In this document: positions 8,307-16,536 of the stretch, piece by piece
Layout: every line of letters starts with the position of its first letter
How positions within the stretch are numbered: position 1 is the first letter of the stretch
Assembly: GCA_022768375.1 (NCBI GenBank)
Contig: JALEMG010000046.1
Location: 1-48,756 of the forward strand
From: Lentisphaeria bacterium
GTDB taxonomy: Bacteria > Verrucomicrobiota > Lentisphaeria > Victivallales > Victivallaceae
Direction: 5' to 3'
DNA: 48,756 nt
Notes under the pieces: model-generated
The model's input: the letters and a program-made list of their open reading frames with translations, nothing else
The model's database searches: none
Told to the model about the DNA's origin: nothing
Translations under genes and position numbers: made by a program

Positions 8307-8762
8307 TCAATTCCTTTCCAGCAGGGAACGGTGAATCTTGACCACGATCTTGGTGTGCGGGAGCGCGTCGCCACCGATGCTCACCCCCGGCAGATGTACT
8401 TCGCCGGGAGCGATCAGCAGCATCGTTCCCGGCCGCAGAGCCAGACGGCAGGCCGTCGCCGCCGGACCGTCGAACAGACGGTAGTCGTCGTTGGCATGGT
8501 ATTCCCCCCGTGCGGTGCAGTCGGCTTCGGAGGCGATGAGGCAGAACTCCTCCCGCTCCACGACCAACTGCAAATCGTAATAATCGTGATGCGCTTCCCA
8601 TTCACCTTCCGTTGCCGGGGTGACGGAAAAACGGTTCATCCACATCTTTTCCGGGATCAGGACCGTTTTCCCTTCCGGAACAAGGTCGGGCGATGCGACC
8701 GATTTTTTCAGCGTTTCCGGCAGAAAATCCCACTCCCGGGAACCGACAGGCGCGAGTATCAT
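8307..8762 (-). CDS. YhcH/YjgK/YiaL family protein (sugar-acid anomerase type)
   Basis: 151 aa, full length for the family (about 150). It has the double-stranded beta-helix motifs WEAHHDYYDLQLVVEREE (family form: E-x-H-x-x-x-D-I-Q-y) and PGEVHLPG near the C-terminus. Characterised relatives include NanQ/YhcH, an N-acetylneuraminate anomerase, and EbgC/TabA. Metal ligands His and Asp are conserved. Cytoplasmic. The ATG overlaps the GH1 stop (ATGA, 8759-8762). With the NanA-family aldolase four kilobases downstream it suggests that a sialic-acid-like or other keto-sugar is handled, but the family also acts on other sugars. Confidence 0.85.
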   Translation of the reverse strand: MILAPVGSREWDFLPETLKKSVASPDLVPEGKTVLIPEKMWMNRFSVTPATEGEWEAHHDYYDLQLVVEREEFCLIASEADCTARGEYHANDDYRLFDGPAATACRLALRPGTMLLIAPGEVHLPGVSIGGDALPHTKIVVKIHRSLLERN

Positions 8763-10177
8763 TTATTTTTTCCCTCCTTCTGATTTACCCTGTATTCTTC
8801 GATGATCTTCCTGTACTCATCAAACGACTTCTTGGGCCGGCGGCGCAGATCGTCCGGGGTACAGCGTATAAGTCCGAAATGCCGCTGATAGCCGCTGGTC
8901 CACTCGAAATTGTCCAACAGCGACCAGTAGAAGTATCCCCGAAGATCCACATGCGAATCCGTTTTGGCCGCCAGCGCTTCCCGGGTGTACGCCCTTATGA
9001 AACTGCTTCTCGCCGCGTCTTCCAGCGGGTCGGAGATCCCGGTGATCGGATCGGAACAACCGTTTTCCGTGACGTAGATCGGCGGATTGCCGTAGCGTTC
9101 GGCGATCCAGCGGAGCATGTTCCGCAATCCCCACGGGACGACCGCCCAGCCCATGTCGGTTTTGGCACAGCCGTCCGGCGGCGACAGCCAGACCTGCTGA
9201 TCGTCGATCATGCCGCCGTTGCCGGACGCGGTGGTGTCGCCGCCGCCCGGCGGCGGCGAGTCGGAAGCGTACATGGTGGTGTAGTGGTTCAGCCCCAGAA
9301 AATCGGCGCTTCCCGTCAGCAGTACCTTTTCGGAGGAAGAAAATTCCGGCAGTCTTCCACCCAATCGCCGCCGCATCGTTTCCGGGTACTCTCCGGTGAA
9401 CAGCGGATCGGTGAACCAGCCGTAAAAGAACTGCAGCGCCCGTTCCGCCGCGTCGCGGTCCGCCGCCGTATCGGTCAGAGGCTCCCGCCAGTCGCAGTTG
9501 TTGGCAATGCCGATCTCTCCGGCATATCCGCCGTTGCGGAACTCCCGGACGGCCAGCCCGTGCGCCAAAAGCAGATGGTGTCCGGCCCGGTACGGCATTT
9601 CGGGATCGGTCATCCCCGGTGCGAACACCCCCAGCCCGTAGCCCAAAACGGCGGAACACCACGATTCATTCAGTGTGATCCAGTGTTTCACCCGGTCGCC
9701 GAAAGCGTCGAAGCAGACTTTGGCGTAGGCGGCGAATGCTTCGGCGGTAACCGGCTCCAGCCACCCGCCGCGACATCCCGTCGGCAGATCCCAGTGGTAC
9801 AGCGTCGGGAAAGGTTCGATCCCGTTCGCGATCAACTCGTCCAGCAGACGATTGTAAAAATCGACTCCGGCGGGATTCACATTGCCGACGCCGTCGGGAA
9901 TGATACGCGGCCACGAGATGGAGAAACGGTATCCGGTGACGCCGAGTTCCTTGAGCAGCCGGATGTCTTTGCGGTAACGGCGGTAGTGGTCGCAGGCGAT
10001 CGCGCCGTCGCCGCCATCCAAAATTCGGCCGGGCCGGGCGCAGAAGTCGTCCCATATCGACCGTCCCCGCCCGTCCGCGGCAGTCGCGCCCTCGATCTGA
10101 AATGCCGACGTCGCCGCGCCCCAGACGAAACGTTCCGGGCCATCGTTTTTTTTTGCAGTTGTTTCAGCCAATCTCAT
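8759..10177 (-). CDS. GH1 beta-glycosidase
   Basis: 472 aa, the usual GH1 length. The barrel opens with FVWGAATSAFQIEGA (17-31), HWDLP follows at about 128-132, the acid/base is Glu171 in ITLNESW (Ser replaces the usual Pro after Glu) and the nucleophile is Glu371 in IYVTENGCSD. Both catalytic Glu are present, so it should be an active retaining beta-glucosidase/galactosidase/mannosidase-type enzyme. No signal peptide, so it acts on imported oligosaccharides. The ATG at 10177 lies 14 nt inside the previous gene's end with a weak GAAAAG site; an earlier start at 10228 would add residues before the domain. It overlaps the next gene by 4 nt. Confidence 0.93.
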   Translation of the reverse strand: MRLAETTAKKNDGPERFVWGAATSAFQIEGATAADGRGRSIWDDFCARPGRILDGGDGAIACDHYRRYRKDIRLLKELGVTGYRFSISWPRIIPDGVGNVNPAGVDFYNRLLDELIANGIEPFPTLYHWDLPTGCRGGWLEPVTAEAFAAYAKVCFDAFGDRVKHWITLNESWCSAVLGYGLGVFAPGMTDPEMPYRAGHHLLLAHGLAVREFRNGGYAGEIGIANNCDWREPLTDTAADRDAAERALQFFYGWFTDPLFTGEYPETMRRRLGGRLPEFSSSEKVLLTGSADFLGLNHYTTMYASDSPPPGGGDTTASGNGGMIDDQQVWLSPPDGCAKTDMGWAVVPWGLRNMLRWIAERYGNPPIYVTENGCSDPITGISDPLEDAARSSFIRAYTREALAAKTDSHVDLRGYFYWSLLDNFEWTSGYQRHFGLIRCTPDDLRRRPKKSFDEYRKIIEEYRVNQKEGKNK

Positions 10178-10958
10178 GTTCTTTTCGCAACCTGTCTCCA
10201 ACGCCCGGGAAAACGCTCCCGGCCGCATGGCGTTTCAGAATGTCCAGCAGATTGCCGGAAAATACCTTTTCCTGCTCTGCCGGGGTGAAGTCCCGTTCCA
10301 CCCGCAAAATATACGGCTCCGGGTCGTAGCCGTCGAAATCCGTGCCGAACAGAATTCGTTCCGCACCGAAAAGCGAACGAACACGCGACAGCACCCGGTA
10401 CCCCAGACCGCCGCTGTAACCGCTGATGTCCACATAAACATTGGGCAGATCGGCCTCCTTTTCCAGCATCGGGTCGGTCAGATGCGAGGCCACCACGGTC
10501 AAATCGGGATAGCGGGCGGCAATCACCGGCACTCCGGAAGCGTTGTGCAGTTGGACCACCATCCCGTTATCCGCGCAGGCCGCGAACAGCGGGGCGAATT
10601 CGGGCGCGTCGAAATCGTTTCTGCCGCAATAATTCGACACCCATTCTCCGGCCCAGACCAGTCCGAGTTCCCGGAAGCGGCGAAGCCATCGGCGCGAGGT
10701 CTCCGGGAATGCGGGGTGCATGCTCAAGCCCGGATACAGAAAATCCCGGTGCGCCTCCCAAACCTCCAGCGCTTCCGCGTTGGCGGCGTCGAGATCGGCT
10801 TCGCTCTCGCCCAGTACGCCGCGCCACGGGGTGAAGACCGCACCGCTTATTCCCGCCCGCTTCAATGCGGCGACGGTTTCATCCGCGTTGCGGCACTCCG
10901 GGGCGTGGCCGGCCCAGAACCGATGCTGCAAATGGATGTGTGCATCCAGAATCGGCAT
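10164..10958 (-). CDS. Amidohydrolase-family (amidohydrolase 2) metal-dependent hydrolase
   Basis: 264 aa. The ATG at 10958 is chosen because GGGGAGG (10968-10974) lies 9 nt upstream and it begins MPILDAHIH; the longer frame from 11000 runs back into the previous gene. DAHIHL supplies the HxH metal ligands on strand 1, HL follows VVAS in the middle, and LFGTDFDGYDP carries the conserved Asp at the end of the barrel. Relatives of PF04909 act as lactonases, decarboxylases or hydrolases on small carboxylates, including sugar lactones. Cytoplasmic. It starts 1 nt after the preceding stop codon and overlaps the GH1 gene. Confidence 0.85.
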   Translation of the reverse strand: MPILDAHIHLQHRFWAGHAPECRNADETVAALKRAGISGAVFTPWRGVLGESEADLDAANAEALEVWEAHRDFLYPGLSMHPAFPETSRRWLRRFRELGLVWAGEWVSNYCGRNDFDAPEFAPLFAACADNGMVVQLHNASGVPVIAARYPDLTVVASHLTDPMLEKEADLPNVYVDISGYSGGLGYRVLSRVRSLFGAERILFGTDFDGYDPEPYILRVERDFTPAEQEKVFSGNLLDILKRHAAGSVFPGVGDRLRKEHEIG

Positions 10959-10959
10959 T

Positions 10960-12216
10960 TCAGCAGACCTCCCCGCGATTTGCGTTTTCATCGTGCCCAA
11001 CTCCCTTTGCCCGTTCGTACTTTCGGAGCAATTCCCAACTCCACAGCCAGTTTGCGACGGAATCTCCGCTCAAAAAACGGGTTTGATATCGACGGTCCGG
11101 AGCGAATCGTTCCGGCTCGTCGTAATAGGTGCAGTCCCGGAATCCGAGTTTCTCGTGTACCCGTTCGGTCAGGGGGATCACCTCGTCCGCCAGTTCCGGG
11201 CAATGCCGCAATGCCATCATCCCTGCGCGCACCACCATGGTGCTCCAGCCGGATTTCGCGCCGTGCATCAGCGTGCCGTCGACGGCGAAGCCCCCGGTGC
11301 GGCGCGGTTTGCCGGTAGCGAAGTCGAAAATCTGCATGGAATAATATTTGCCGTCCGGCGCAATGGAGTCCTTGACTTCATCCCACATCATCCGAATACC
11401 GGCGCGCCATTTTTCCGCAAGCGGATCGTCGGGCGCGTAACGCAGAAGAAGATCGAAATTCATGGTGTCCATCGTGACCCGATCCGCGCCGTTGTAGGTC
11501 AGCCAGCCGGAATTTTCCCGCTCGAAGTCGGTCGGATTGTTCTCCTCCCTCCTTTGGCGCAGTTGACAATGCTCCGGGAACGAGGAGTAATTGCGGAGAC
11601 GGTCGTATTCCCGCAAAAAGATCGGGTCCGAAGAGAAATGCCGCGCCAGCTGCAGCAGCGCCGGGAAACGCACCAGCGGCCACTGCCAGTCGTCGCCGCA
11701 GATCTTGAAAAAATGATACCGATAATCCCGCTTGACCCAAAAGTTGACCAGCGAGGGGATCAACTCCGCGATCTCGGACTGCTCCCGAGGGGAGGCATGG
11801 GGAAAGAACGCTTCACAGCCGCAGCAGCAGTACAAGACCTGATCGGTGCTGGTCTCCGCGGAAAAGCGCCCGCCGTAAGCCTTGGGAAAAAATCCCGGCT
11901 CCAGCGCGAAGCCGCGACGGTAGTTCCCGAACAATCCGGCAAAACACGCGCGGGCGTTTTCCAGCGCGTCTTCCCCGCCGGTGCGCTCGTATCTCAAAAC
12001 TTCGGAGATGAGATAACTTCCGGTGACCATGCCGCAGTTTTCATGCATGTACTTCTCGCTGTTTCCGGTATGCGGCACGTCCAGTCTTTCGTCGCAATCG
12101 GCGCCGGCAAAAAAATCGTCCGTCGGCGGAGCGAGCGTGTCCATATCCAAAAACGAGAACATCATCCCGCTTTTTTTGTCGCGGAAATAGAATTCGAATT
12201 TTTCCTGCATCGTCAT
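10960..12216 (-). CDS. Uncharacterised protein, probably alpha/alpha-barrel
   Basis: 418 aa, soluble, no signal peptide. ATG at 12216 (MTMQEKFEF) has AAGGA 8 nt upstream, inside the preceding stop region. Predominantly helical with aromatic-rich segments (DDWQWPLVRFPALLQLARHF; NSGWLTYNGADRVTMDTMNFDLLLRY; SGDSVANWLWSWELLRKYER), typical of (alpha/alpha)6 toroid carbohydrate-active proteins. I do not recognise a family or a catalytic motif. Tight packing between the symporter (4-nt gap) and the amidohydrolase (1-nt gap) implies a role in handling the imported sugar. A cytoplasmic hydrolase, lyase or epimerase is possible but unproven. Confidence 0.7.
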   Translation of the reverse strand: MTMQEKFEFYFRDKKSGMMFSFLDMDTLAPPTDDFFAGADCDERLDVPHTGNSEKYMHENCGMVTGSYLISEVLRYERTGGEDALENARACFAGLFGNYRRGFALEPGFFPKAYGGRFSAETSTDQVLYCCCGCEAFFPHASPREQSEIAELIPSLVNFWVKRDYRYHFFKICGDDWQWPLVRFPALLQLARHFSSDPIFLREYDRLRNYSSFPEHCQLRQRREENNPTDFERENSGWLTYNGADRVTMDTMNFDLLLRYAPDDPLAEKWRAGIRMMWDEVKDSIAPDGKYYSMQIFDFATGKPRRTGGFAVDGTLMHGAKSGWSTMVVRAGMMALRHCPELADEVIPLTERVHEKLGFRDCTYYDEPERFAPDRRYQTRFLSGDSVANWLWSWELLRKYERAKGVGHDENANRGEVC

Positions 12217-12220
12217 CTTG

Positions 12221-14488
12221 TTATTCCTTATCGCCGTCATCGCGCACTTCGCCGTTGTCCAGCGGGTTGTCCTTTCTCGCTTTCAGATCCCGAAACATCC
12301 GCCGCAGGTCGACGACACCGCCGATGGAGAACCATACGGTGCTGATCACCGCGATAAAGCACGGCACGATCAGATTGACGATCAGGAAGTAGACGCTCCA
12401 GTACTCCAGCGGCCAGCGGGAAAAGGCGTTCCAGATCACCACTCCGACGAAGCAGATCAGGAAAGAATAGACGAAAGAGTAAACGAATACGCTCCACGCG
12501 ATCACCTTATCCCATTTGGTGTATTCCGAATCAATGCCGATGAATGTCGCAAAAAGCGACTTCAGCCGGAATTTTTCTCTCAAGGACACCGCTACGGCGT
12601 CTCCACTCTGTGCGTCGGCGTACTTGCCGCGATGCAGCATTTTGTCCAGATTGAACGGCTTGCGCAGCGTCAGCAGGGAAACGACGACATAGCCCAGCAC
12701 TCCCAGCACCATGGAGATGAAGAACAATTCATTGGAATTGATCGGGAACTTCACCGGGTCCATCCGCCAGACGATGTACGGGGCAAACGGCGCGGAAACC
12801 GTTTCCATGCAGCGGCCCAGCGGTTCCGCCCAGCCGACTTTGTCCAGCCACGGATAGACCGATTCGGCCCAGTTCCGCTGCGCCAGAATCCCGCCGCCGG
12901 AAACCACGATCCCGGTAAACAGCGATGTGAACGCCCCGGCGGTCGTGCCGAACCGGGTATACAGGCCGCCGACGATCACCGGTCCGGCTCCGCCGAGCCA
13001 GATACTGGTGGTGATGATACAGAAAAGATTGATATAGTCCAACTGCGCCATGAAAAACGACCCGCAGAAAAATACGATCCCGATGACGACGATCATGATC
13101 CTCAACAGCCGCAAATGACCCCGGGTGGAAATGCTTTTACCGTATATCGGCAGGACCACGTCCTGTATGGTGGTCACCGCCCCGGAGAAGATCCGGCTGT
13201 CGTCGGTGGAAAGCATCAGCATCAGCATCAGAAGCGCGAACAGCCCGATCAACCCGGCTGGCAGCATTTTTTTCAGTGTCTCCGGCAGCATCAGTTGATA
13301 GTAGAGCGTCCGGTACTGCTGGAATCTGGCGTTCCCTTCCGGGGAATGCCCCAAAGCATCGTGGGCGGCATCCATGTAGACCGTGTCCAGATTCCGCGCG
13401 TCGGAAAGCGGTCTATCCGTGCCGATGACATGTTTCTGTTCCGGGATATCCCGGATCGCGGCGACGAATTTTTCCCTCTGTTGCGGGCTGTTCACCACTT
13501 CTTCCGCGATTTTGGCGGAAAGATCGGTACGAATTTCCCTGGCAACTCCCGAAAAATTCCGGTGATTCAGCACGGTCAGGATGATCGCGGCGATCACGAA
13601 GTAGAAGACCACGGAAAACCCGTTGCGGAAAGAGCCGAGGACGCCCGCCATTTTCTGCTCATGCGCCGTTTTCCCGGCGGTGGTCAGCCCGGAACCGATC
13701 CAACTGCCGTAGTTCAGCACCATGTTCAATATGATGACCACCGAGGCGAAAATGTTGAAATCGCGCAGGGACTGCAAATCGTAGGGGTCCAGGAAACTCT
13801 CCTGCGGCGCGCGGTCCATCAGTACCGGCACGATCTCGCCGTTCCACGAATAATTGGTCAGCAGATAGACCACGAAGACCGCGAAGATGGGATAACTGAT
13901 CAGCGTCTGCACCGCTCCGGTGATGACCAGCGCGACCGTGCCGCCGCACCAGATGATGAAAATGGCCAGCGCGAGCACCAGAAAAATGACCAGCCCGAAG
14001 GTGGAAATTTTCAGCCCGCACACCTCGATATGGTACGGCAGGTCCAGCAGATAGATGAAAAACCGGGCCGAGATCGCCGGCACGATCATATTGCACAGCG
14101 TTTCCGAAAACGTTCGCAGCAGCGCGGCAAAGATCCGCATGGCGCGATTGTAGCGCAGTTCCAGAAACTGCCCCAGCGACATCGCCCGGGTCTGCCGGAA
14201 ACGGAACCCGCAATACCCCAGCAGGCCCAGCAGCATGGATATGGGGATCATGACGTTGGTCCAGAAACCGTAGGCGAGACCGCTTTTGTACAGGACTTCC
14301 ACCTGCGCGACCAACGTCACCACCGCCAGCATGTTGGCAACATCGGCCACGGAGATGACGTATCGCCCGCATACCCGGCCGCAGGAAAGAAAATCCGCGA
14401 TCCCGCGAATATAATTTTTGGAGCGATACCCCACCCACAATACGAAAATCGTCGGTACGATTACAATTACCCAATCCGCCAAACTCAT
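12221..14488 (-). CDS. Sodium:solute symporter (SSS family)
   Basis: 755 aa integral membrane protein. MSLADWVIVIVPTIFVLWVGYRSK begins the usual SSS first helix, and GRVCGRYVISVADVANMLAVVTLVAQ resembles the family's second-segment signature. About 14 hydrophobic segments are visible. A long hydrophilic insertion lies near residues 310-400 (AREIRTDLSAKIAEEV to SPEGNARFQQYR), and another soluble stretch precedes the last helices, making it longer than the usual 500-600 aa. Only transporter in the operon, so it is the best candidate to import the product of the secreted hydrolases. ATG at 14488 lies 7 nt after the preceding stop codon. Confidence 0.92.
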   Translation of the reverse strand: MSLADWVIVIVPTIFVLWVGYRSKNYIRGIADFLSCGRVCGRYVISVADVANMLAVVTLVAQVEVLYKSGLAYGFWTNVMIPISMLLGLLGYCGFRFRQTRAMSLGQFLELRYNRAMRIFAALLRTFSETLCNMIVPAISARFFIYLLDLPYHIEVCGLKISTFGLVIFLVLALAIFIIWCGGTVALVITGAVQTLISYPIFAVFVVYLLTNYSWNGEIVPVLMDRAPQESFLDPYDLQSLRDFNIFASVVIILNMVLNYGSWIGSGLTTAGKTAHEQKMAGVLGSFRNGFSVVFYFVIAAIILTVLNHRNFSGVAREIRTDLSAKIAEEVVNSPQQREKFVAAIRDIPEQKHVIGTDRPLSDARNLDTVYMDAAHDALGHSPEGNARFQQYRTLYYQLMLPETLKKMLPAGLIGLFALLMLMLMLSTDDSRIFSGAVTTIQDVVLPIYGKSISTRGHLRLLRIMIVVIGIVFFCGSFFMAQLDYINLFCIITTSIWLGGAGPVIVGGLYTRFGTTAGAFTSLFTGIVVSGGGILAQRNWAESVYPWLDKVGWAEPLGRCMETVSAPFAPYIVWRMDPVKFPINSNELFFISMVLGVLGYVVVSLLTLRKPFNLDKMLHRGKYADAQSGDAVAVSLREKFRLKSLFATFIGIDSEYTKWDKVIAWSVFVYSFVYSFLICFVGVVIWNAFSRWPLEYWSVYFLIVNLIVPCFIAVISTVWFSIGGVVDLRRMFRDLKARKDNPLDNGEVRDDGDKE

Positions 14489-14495
14489 ACCCGTA

Positions 14496-15464
14496 TCACA
14501 CCCTTCCACGCGTTGTTGAATTCAATTTTCTCCATATATTCTCCGCGATGACGGCCATTCCGTCCGCGTTGGGATGGACATCGTCGGCGAAAAATTTTTC
14601 TTCATGCGGCAACAGATCGCCGCCCTCAAGAACTTCGACCCGGGGAAAAGCCGCCGCCGTCCGCCGCAACGCCGTCCGGTATTGATCCAGGATGTCCGGG
14701 GTATCCTCGCCCGGCCAATACAGCGGGGTAAGCACATGAATTCGCGCTTTTCCGCAATCGTTCAGCGTCTCCAGCGCGGAACGGACATTTTTTTCGAACT
14801 GCGGCAGCGGCGTTTTCAGCGAGGCGTCGTTGACGCCGAAGGCCAGCAGGACCGCATCGAACCGGCCGGTCAGCGCGCGGCGTACGAATTCCGGTTCCAT
14901 TTTCAGTCCGCCGACCCCGCAGTTGCGGAAATCGGCTCCGAGTTTCCGGGCAAGAAGCGCGACAAATGACCGTTCCGGGAATTCCGCTTCCATGCCCTGC
15001 GTAATGGAGTCGCCGATGAAAAGCCACGTCTCGTCGGCGTTTTCTGCAATCGGCCGAAAATCGGCGTCGGGAGAGATTTGCAGGTCGATGACTTCCAGTT
15101 CGCCCTGCCACGGAAAAAAGATCGTGAACCGGTCATTGCCCCGCGGCAATTCCCAATTCAATTCCGTGTCACGGTCAAACCGCCGATACTCGCAGTTTCC
15201 GGCGGCGTCCGCCAGCGTCATGATGCAGTCCCCCGCCGTTCGAGAATGCAGTTGCAATTTGATTTTCAGCCGATCGGTGTTCGAGCATGCCCGCAGTCGG
15301 ACCCCGGCGCCGCCCCGGGCCCGGGCCCCTTTGGTGTCTTCCAGCGCGGCGCAAAACGCGATCGCGGCCTCGGACAGACGCCGGGGGATGACTCCCTGCG
15401 CGGCGGGGGCCAACGCGGTGATGCCGGAAAAAAATTCCGGATGCTTGAAATCAACACTTTTCAT
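14496..15464 (-). CDS. SGNH/GDSL hydrolase
   Basis: 322 aa. An N-terminal beta-rich domain of about 140 residues is followed by an SGNH domain with block I IGDSITQG (nucleophile Ser), block II Gly in CGVGGLKM, block III Asn in FGVNDAS and block V DDVHPNADG (Asp/His). All four are intact. Related enzymes are carbohydrate O-acyl (often acetyl) esterases. No signal peptide from the ATG at 15464, so cytoplasmic. One of three SGNH proteins in this operon. Confidence 0.88.
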   Translation of the reverse strand: MKSVDFKHPEFFSGITALAPAAQGVIPRRLSEAAIAFCAALEDTKGARARGGAGVRLRACSNTDRLKIKLQLHSRTAGDCIMTLADAAGNCEYRRFDRDTELNWELPRGNDRFTIFFPWQGELEVIDLQISPDADFRPIAENADETWLFIGDSITQGMEAEFPERSFVALLARKLGADFRNCGVGGLKMEPEFVRRALTGRFDAVLLAFGVNDASLKTPLPQFEKNVRSALETLNDCGKARIHVLTPLYWPGEDTPDILDQYRTALRRTAAAFPRVEVLEGGDLLPHEEKFFADDVHPNADGMAVIAENIWRKLNSTTRGRV

Positions 15465-15474
15465 GACCGGATTC

Positions 15475-16536
15475 TCAGTCCGCAAATAAATGGCACAAGA
15501 CGGAGGCATAGAGGCGATGCCCGAAATCATTGGGATGATTCACCCCGTTTCCGGTCAATCCCCAATAGTCCCGCCGATCGGAAATCTGGTGCCAGAGAGC
15601 GTTGACATCCGCCAGCGCAAAGTTGTTTCGCCGACACCAGCAGCGGAGAGTCGAGGCGAATGCCGCATCTTTTCCCGGCGGGATGCAACTCCATTCCGGG
15701 TTGGCTGATATGGCGCTGACGAACAGAAATTCCCCGGATGGGACCAGTCCGACCAGTTCTTCCGCCAGTGCGACGAATTTTTCGGGAGTGCGGCACACGA
15801 AATCGTTCATCCCGTAGGCAATCAGGTAGAGATCACTGTCGTCGTCCCGCCATGATTCCCGCCGTTCAATCGCGTCGTCGATGCAGGTGCCTTCCACAGC
15901 CAGGTTCCGCAACTCGACCGGGGAACAGAAGCGCCGCTTGAGAAACGCCGCAAACAACTCCGCATAGCAGGGCTGATACGGAGGACACCCCACAAAAGCC
16001 GTGGCGTTGAAGCCCTGCGTGATGCTGTCGCCCAGCGCGGTGATCTTCACCGGTCCGCCCTGCCGCAGTTTCGCCCGGAAGCGCGGCAAGACCCCCTTCG
16101 GCAATTTCGGCAGTCCCGGGATGGCGCCGATCGGAGTACGGTAAGAAAACGATATCTGCCTGCGGGCGAAAAAATCCCGGTTGTCAAAACGGAGCAATTT
16201 CCCGTCCGGGCCGCCGGTAACGGCGTCGGCGTCTTTTGCGGGAAATACCCGGGCCTTGTCCGGCGCGGGATAAAGTTCGGCGGGGCCAAGTTCCGGGATC
16301 GCCGAGCCCGGCAGACGAACCAGTCCGCCGTTGGCGAAATCCCAATCCCTGCCGCGCTGATAAACGACATTTTCCGCCGGATTTGCCACTTCGATCATGG
16401 TCAATACCGGAAAGGCGGGCCTGATGGGACGCCCCGAAACAAACAGTCCGCTTTCGCCCAATATCAACCCCCTTTTCCGGTCAAACCAAAATTCCCCGGC
16501 GGGGAAGCGCGCTTCCCGAATCATATTGCCGCTCAT
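15475..16536 (-). CDS. SGNH/GDSL hydrolase
   Basis: 353 aa. Its start overlaps the stop of the GH20-type gene (ATGA at 16533-16536). The beta-rich N-terminal region of about 170 residues precedes an SGNH domain: ALGDSITQGF (Ser), LAVEGTCID (block II), YGMNDF (block III Asn) and NGVNHPNDFGH (block V, with Asn in place of the common Asp before His). The Asn at that place could weaken the triad, though an Asp follows two residues on. No signal peptide. Probably a carbohydrate esterase on O-acylated sugars. Confidence 0.87.
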   Translation of the reverse strand: MSGNMIREARFPAGEFWFDRKRGLILGESGLFVSGRPIRPAFPVLTMIEVANPAENVVYQRGRDWDFANGGLVRLPGSAIPELGPAELYPAPDKARVFPAKDADAVTGGPDGKLLRFDNRDFFARRQISFSYRTPIGAIPGLPKLPKGVLPRFRAKLRQGGPVKITALGDSITQGFNATAFVGCPPYQPCYAELFAAFLKRRFCSPVELRNLAVEGTCIDDAIERRESWRDDDSDLYLIAYGMNDFVCRTPEKFVALAEELVGLVPSGEFLFVSAISANPEWSCIPPGKDAAFASTLRCWCRRNNFALADVNALWHQISDRRDYWGLTGNGVNHPNDFGHRLYASVLCHLFAD